This document shows positions 6,690 to 9,313 of a stretch of 9,313 bases of DNA, in pieces. The position numbers and the translations under genes were made by a program. Source of the DNA: an uncultured Eubacterium sp. (GTDB lineage: Bacteria > Bacillota > Clostridia > Oscillospirales > Acutalibacteraceae); contig CABQCC010000059.1 in the NCBI GenBank assembly GCA_902462495.1, forward strand, positions 1-9,313, written 5' to 3'. How positions within the stretch are numbered: position 1 is the first letter of the stretch; each line of letters starts with the position of its first letter. A model generated the notes under the pieces. The model saw only the letters and a list, made by a program, of their open reading frames with translations, ran no database searches and was not told the DNA's origin.

Positions 6690-6980
6690 TTATTCGCCTT
6701 TAGCGACGATAAGTGAGCGAAGTACACCGTCAGTAATGTTGATTACACGGTCAAGCTCAGCAGGGAAAGACTCATCTGATGAGAAGTTGATAAGAACATA
6801 GTAACCGTCGGTTTCGTAGTTGATTGCGTAAGCAAGCTTCTTCTTGCCCCACTCCTCTACTTCGCCGAGAGTGCCATTCTTTGAGATGAGGTCAGTGAAC
6901 TTTGTCTTGAGAGCGTTTACTGCCTCTTCTCCCTTTGAAAGAGAGAAAACCATTACGATTTCATAGTCTTTTAATGCCAT
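6690..6980 (-). CDS. rpsF: Small-subunit ribosomal protein S6
   Basis: This 96-residue protein pairs with S18 on the 30S platform. The start ALKDYEIVMVF and the central WGKKKLAYAINYETDGYYVL are characteristic, and the length matches the family. The start at 6980 is preceded by AAGGAGGT at eight bases. It is the first gene of the rpsF-ssb-rpsR operon, behind a perfect consensus promoter and an 80-base leader containing two small hairpins. S6-S18 autoregulation through the leader is known in other bacteria. I could not identify the canonical CCG-bearing binding structure here. Confidence 0.98.
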   Translation of the reverse strand: MALKDYEIVMVFSLSKGEEAVNALKTKFTDLISKNGTLGEVEEWGKKKLAYAINYETDGYYVLINFSSDESFPAELDRVINITDGVLRSLIVAKGE

Positions 6981-7006
6981 TCTTCAGCACCTCCTTTTGG
7001 ACTTTG

Positions 7007-7059
7007 GCGTATTATCCATACGCAAGGAAAATTTACTTGCATTAAGACATACTGCAAGT
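7007..7059 (-). promoter_or_regulatory. Two hairpins in the rpsF leader
   Basis: On the minus strand ACTTGCA and TGCAAGT (7053-7059 with 7035-7041) form a 7-bp stem right at the predicted transcription start. GCGTAT and ATACGC (7018-7023 with 7007-7012) form a 6-bp stem with loop GGATA upstream of the rpsF Shine-Dalgarno. They may stabilise the message or take part in control of ribosomal protein synthesis. No named RNA family was recognised. Confidence 0.4.
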
Positions 7060-7065
7060 GTTAGT

Positions 7066-7094
7066 ATTATAGCAGTTGACAAGCAAGATGTCAA
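7066..7094 (-). promoter_or_regulatory. Perfect consensus sigma-A promoter of rpsF-ssb-rpsR
   Basis: On the minus strand TTGACA (7089-7094) and TATAAT (7066-7071) are separated by exactly 17 bases, a full consensus match that fits a highly expressed ribosomal operon. The predicted start is near 7059. The -35 box begins 17 bases past the stop of the DUF4250 gene, with no terminator hairpin in between, so readthrough from upstream may add to expression. Confidence 0.88.
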
Positions 7095-7110
7095 GGATTT
7101 TTTTTGCTCA

Positions 7111-7287
7111 TTATTTGAATGAATTTGTGGCTTCGTCATATTCAAAGCCGACTGCCGACAAAGTTGTCAATATCTCGTCCTTATTTTCGTGCATATCATC
7201 GCAGAGTGCATCGAGTGACGAATAGCTGTCACGCAATTTCATATTTATCATACTGAAAAGAATAAACGGGTCTTTTGGCAAAGGCAT
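7111..7287 (-). CDS. DUF4250 family small protein
   Basis: This 58-residue protein begins MPLPKDPFILFSMINMKLRD and continues with YSSLDALCDD and a C-terminal VGFEYDEATNSF. The PKDPFIL-S--N-KLRD--SSLD pattern is that of DUF4250, a family of short uncharacterised proteins common in Clostridia. No signal peptide, membrane segment or metal motif is seen. Its amphipathic helices suggest a small helical domain. The ATG at 7287 has GGAGGT seven bases upstream. A GTG at 7296 overlaps that Shine-Dalgarno and is not the start. It lies between the ABC transporter genes and the rpsF promoter, and no clear promoter of its own was seen, so it may be read through from the ABC operon. Function unknown. Confidence 0.85.
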   Translation of the reverse strand: MPLPKDPFILFSMINMKLRDSYSSLDALCDDMHENKDEILTTLSAVGFEYDEATNSFK

Positions 7288-7323
7288 AATGCGCACCTCC
7301 TTATTAACCTATTAATGTGCAAC

Positions 7324-7346
7324 GCCTCCCCTTAAAAAGAGGAGGC
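7324..7346. repeat. Imperfect GC-rich hairpin between ABC ATPase gene and DUF4250 gene
   Basis: GCCTCC (7324-7329) pairs with GGAGGC (7341-7346), continuing with CTT/AAG after one C-A mismatch, with a loop of AAA. No T-tract follows on either strand, so it would be a weak terminator at best. Its CTCCCCTT core resembles the hairpin at 9277-9299, suggesting a degenerate copy of a related interspersed element. It might partly attenuate transcription leaving the ABC operon. Confidence 0.45.
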
Positions 7347-7360
7347 TGATGAGTTTGCTG

Positions 7361-8167
7361 TTAATTTTCTGCTTCGGAAAGGAGGATTTTGTCGTCCTCT
7401 AATTCCTCGCCCGATGTGAGTTTGAACTTTGCAAGAAGGTCCGCTGTGGTGAGCTTCTTCTTTTCTTCGCCCTGAACATCATAAATAATCTTGCCGTCAT
7501 TCATCATAATGAGACGGTTACCGATATTGATTGCGTCTTTCATATTATGAGTAATCATAATAGTTGTAAGGTGGTTTTCTTCAACGATTTTCTCTGTCAA
7601 ATCAAGCACCTTTTTTGCAGTTTTCGGGTCAAGTGCCGCTGTGTGCTCGTCAAGAAGCAAAAGCTTTGGCTTGCGGAGAGTTGCCATAAGAAGTGTGATA
7701 GCCTGACGCTGACCGCCCGAAAGCAGACCAACCTTTGAAGTGAGTCTGTCCTCAAGACCGAGGTCGAGATGCTTGAGCACCTCTTTGTATTCTTCCTTTT
7801 CCTTACGCTTTACACCTGCGCCGAGACCTCTGTGACTGCCTCTTCTTGAAGCGAGTGCAAGGTTTTCGAGGATTTGCATATTGGCAGCAGTACCTGTCAT
7901 TGGGTCTTGGAAAACTCTGCCGATATATTTTGCTCTTTTGTGCTCAGGAAGTTTTGTGACATCCACACTGTCAATAACGATTGAGCCACAGTCAACAGGA
8001 TAAACGCCTGCAACCATATTGAGCATTGTTGATTTACCTGCGCCGTTGCCACCGATTACGGTAACAAAATCGCCCTCGTTGAGAGTCAAATCAATGCCGT
8101 TGAGCGCCTTTTTTTCATTAATAGTTCCCGGATTGAAGGTTTTATGTACATTCTTGATTTCTAACAT
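7361..8167 (-). CDS. ABC transporter ATP-binding protein (TrpZ/COG1101-like)
   Basis: This 268-residue cytoplasmic ATPase powers the importer whose permease is encoded just upstream. All nucleotide-binding motifs are seen: Walker A GNGAGKST (40-47), Q-loop Q87 in VFQDP, signature LSGGQRQ (149-155), Walker B LLLLDEH (169-175) with catalytic E174, D-loop AALD and switch H207 in ITHN. The DPMTGTAANMQILENLALA stretch after the Q-loop is typical of the COG1101 ATPases paired with COG4120 permeases. The start at 8167 has GGAGGT eight bases upstream and lies one base past the permease stop, so the two are coupled. An in-frame start at 8251 would intrude into the permease gene. Related systems import tryptophan or other small molecules; the substrate here is unproven. 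Confidence 0.92.
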   Translation of the reverse strand: MLEIKNVHKTFNPGTINEKKALNGIDLTLNEGDFVTVIGGNGAGKSTMLNMVAGVYPVDCGSIVIDSVDVTKLPEHKRAKYIGRVFQDPMTGTAANMQILENLALASRRGSHRGLGAGVKRKEKEEYKEVLKHLDLGLEDRLTSKVGLLSGGQRQAITLLMATLRKPKLLLLDEHTAALDPKTAKKVLDLTEKIVEENHLTTIMITHNMKDAINIGNRLIMMNDGKIIYDVQGEEKKKLTTADLLAKFKLTSGEELEDDKILLSEAEN

Positions 8168-8168
8168 A

Positions 8169-9068
8169 TCACTTAACCTCCTTTTTTGCAGTCTTAATAT
8201 GAGTTTCCTGATATCTGCCCTTGATGTATGGAATACCCAGGAATACAGCAACTACTGCCGCTGTGAGAAGCTTGAGGTCGTCGGTGTTAAGACCGAGGCT
8301 GATAACGAACTGCATAACGATATAGTAGATGATACCGCCGATTGCAACAGCCAAAAGCTTGAGCGCAAAGTTCTTGAAAATCTTGCCGAAAAGCACTTCG
8401 CCGATGATTACAGCGGCAAGACCGATAACGATTGCGCCTCTGCCCATATTGATGTCGGCATAGCCTTGATACTGTGCAAGAAGTCCGCCTGCAAGTGCTA
8501 CCAATCCGTTTGAAAGCACAAGTGCGATGATTTTTGTTGAATTGATGTTGATGCCGTTTGCACGAGCCATATTTTGGTTTGTGCCTGTTGCACGGATTGC
8601 GTGGCCGATTTCTGTGCCGAAGAACCAATAGAGCAACGCAATGATGACCAACACAAAGATTGTTGCAACAATGAGTGCTTGATTGAGCTTTGTCATTGAG
8701 CAAATAAGATTGTACTTATATCCCGAAACAGGCTGATTTGCCTTGCCCAAGATACGCAAGTTGATTGAATAAAGTGCAAGCTGTGTCAAAATACCTGCCA
8801 AAATCGGCGGAATACCGAACGCCGTGTTGAGTATACCCGTCACAAGTCCTGCCAAGCATCCCGCAACAAATGCGATGAGAAGCGCAAGATAAACATTGCA
8901 ACCTGCCATAAGTGACATAACCATAGCAGCACCGCCTGTTGCCAAAGTTCCGTCAACTGTAAGGTCGGCGAAATCGAGCACTCTGAATGTGATGTACACA
9001 CCGATTGCCATAATGCCCCATATAAGTCCCTGACCGACAGCACCCGGCAGAGCATTTAAGAATCCCAT
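8169..9068 (-). CDS. ABC transporter permease (TrpY/COG4120-like, BPD_transp_2 type)
   Basis: This 299-residue inner-membrane protein has about eight hydrophobic helices (roughly 13-29, 43-56, 59-80, 86-106, 130-150, 178-199, 211-228, 236-280 as two). The opening GLIWGIMAIGVYITFRVLDFADLTVDG and the ATGTNQNMARANGIN loop (160-174, likely contacting the ATPase) fit the LivH-like permeases of COG4120. The start at 9068 follows GAGGT by seven bases. An upstream in-frame start at 9101 adds charged residues and lacks a proper binding site. It is the first gene of its unit behind a near-consensus promoter. The periplasmic-type binding lipoprotein usually encoded upstream (COG2984) is not present between the promoter and this gene, so it must be elsewhere. 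Substrate unknown. Confidence 0.9.
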   Translation of the reverse strand: MGFLNALPGAVGQGLIWGIMAIGVYITFRVLDFADLTVDGTLATGGAAMVMSLMAGCNVYLALLIAFVAGCLAGLVTGILNTAFGIPPILAGILTQLALYSINLRILGKANQPVSGYKYNLICSMTKLNQALIVATIFVLVIIALLYWFFGTEIGHAIRATGTNQNMARANGININSTKIIALVLSNGLVALAGGLLAQYQGYADINMGRGAIVIGLAAVIIGEVLFGKIFKNFALKLLAVAIGGIIYYIVMQFVISLGLNTDDLKLLTAAVVAVFLGIPYIKGRYQETHIKTAKKEVK

Positions 9069-9130
9069 AAATTCTACCTCATTTCTCGGACTTCTAATCA
9101 AAAGCCCAAAATTTTCAATTATACTTCATC

Positions 9131-9159
9131 ATTATACTTTAAAGCGTTGAATTAGTCAA
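9131..9159 (-). promoter_or_regulatory. Near-consensus sigma-A promoter of the ABC transporter operon
   Basis: On the minus strand TTGACT (9154-9159) and TATAAT (9131-9136) are 17 bases apart, an 11/12 match. A second TATAAT sits at 9118-9123, 13 bases further downstream, without an obvious -35 of its own. The leader from the first start is about 55 bases, with no clear riboswitch or T-box features. Confidence 0.8.
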
Positions 9160-9211
9160 CTGTTAATTTGCACATAAAATATTGTATTTGTATTATTTAT
9201 GTTTCAAAAAA

Positions 9212-9235
9212 CCGTAGGGGCGAACTGCGTTCGCC
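9212..9235 (-). repeat. Short palindromic interspersed repeat, copy 2 (inverted)
   Basis: CCGTAGG followed by GGCGAAC-TGC-GTTCGCC (9219-9235) is the reverse complement of the unit at 5873-5896, matching 23 of 24 bases. The single change is in the loop, so the 7-bp stem is intact. It lies upstream of the ABC operon promoter, outside any coding region. Confidence 0.7.
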
Positions 9236-9256
9236 TAAATTCTTGTTAACCCCTCA

Positions 9257-9299
9257 GTCGTGCATAAAGCACGACAGCTCCCCTTGCAACAAGGGGAGC
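9257..9299 (+). repeat. Compound two-hairpin intergenic element
   Basis: GTCGTGC (9257-9263) pairs with GCACGAC (9269-9275) over the loop ATAAA. One base later GCTCCCCTTG (9277-9286) pairs perfectly with CAAGGGGAGC (9290-9299) over the loop CAA. From memory, the layout CCCCTCAGTC-hairpin-ACAGCTCCCC resembles dispersed repeats of gut Clostridia. No strong T-tract follows within the window, so terminator activity is uncertain. Confidence 0.6.
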
Positions 9300-9313
9300 C
9301 TTAATTGGATTTA

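Noticed and set aside
7288..7296. GTG start for the DUF4250 protein
   Set aside because: The GTG overlaps the GGAGGT Shine-Dalgarno that serves the ATG at 7287.
8168..8251. Upstream start extending the ABC ATPase by 28 residues
   Set aside because: It lies inside the permease gene, and the extra residues are a frame-shifted read of permease codons. The ATG at 8167 has an ideal binding site.
8019..8513. 164-residue plus-strand frame opposite the ABC genes
   Set aside because: It runs antisense across two well-identified genes and resembles no known family.
9069..9101. Start extending the permease by 11 residues
   Set aside because: The extra residues include the Shine-Dalgarno region (GAGGT) for the ATG at 9068.
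9069..9211. Possible trp T-box or other riboswitch ahead of the transporter
   Set aside because: The leader is short, with no T-box sequence, specifier loop or terminator/antiterminator pair.
5873..9235. CRISPR-like array from the repeated palindrome
   Set aside because: There are only two copies, 3.3 kb apart and inverted, with genes between them and no cas genes.

Overview
The window looks like a core chromosomal segment of a low-to-mid GC Clostridia (Firmicutes) bacterium, most likely a gut-type Oscillospirales/Ruminococcaceae relative. This rests on strong AGGAGG ribosome binding sites, sigma-A promoters of consensus quality, a stand-alone MetH activation-domain protein, a DUF4250 protein, a zinc-type S18 and short interspersed palindromes between transcription units. 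The taxonomic call is inference. I see no rRNA, tRNA, CRISPR array, transposase or phage gene.

Layout from left to right: (1) the tail of a plus-strand gene ending at 53, then a bidirectional terminator (71-97) and a structured noncoding stretch (131-189). (2) A minus-strand, membrane-embedded M28 zinc peptidase (204-1445). (3) Divergently, a plus-strand methionine/one-carbon operon starting at a perfect TTGACA-17-TATAAT promoter: metF (1688-2557), a free-standing cobalamin methionine synthase activation-domain protein (2550-3110), metH lacking that domain (3107-5398), and an Rrf2-family regulator with a cysteine cluster (5451-5843). (4) A short palindromic repeat and a bidirectional terminator (5925-5949) where the two strands converge. 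(5) A minus-strand rpsF-ssb-rpsR operon (5965-6980) with its own perfect consensus promoter. (6) A small DUF4250 gene (7111-7287). (7) A two-gene minus-strand ABC transporter of the TrpYZ/COG4120-COG1101 type, permease then ATPase (8169-9068 and 7361-8167), with a near-consensus promoter at 9131-9159. (8) A right edge (9212-9300) holding a second, inverted copy of the palindromic repeat and a compound two-hairpin element.

How the genes work together: MetF makes 5-methyltetrahydrofolate, and MetH moves the methyl group through cobalamin to homocysteine. The separate activation-domain protein should reactivate oxidised cobalamin with S-adenosylmethionine. Tight start/stop overlaps tie the three proteins together in translation. 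The Rrf2 protein at the operon's end may sense redox state or an iron-sulfur cluster and feed back on the operon. That link is a hypothesis. The rpsF-ssb-rpsR block is ordinary housekeeping. The ABC pair imports an unknown small molecule and its binding protein is not in the window.

I did not find a clear new system. The points most worth a second look are the three-gene split methionine synthase unit with a terminal cysteine-rich Rrf2 regulator and a perfect inverted repeat just downstream of its promoter, the M28 peptidase whose zinc ligands are separated by membrane segments, and the dispersed palindromic elements.
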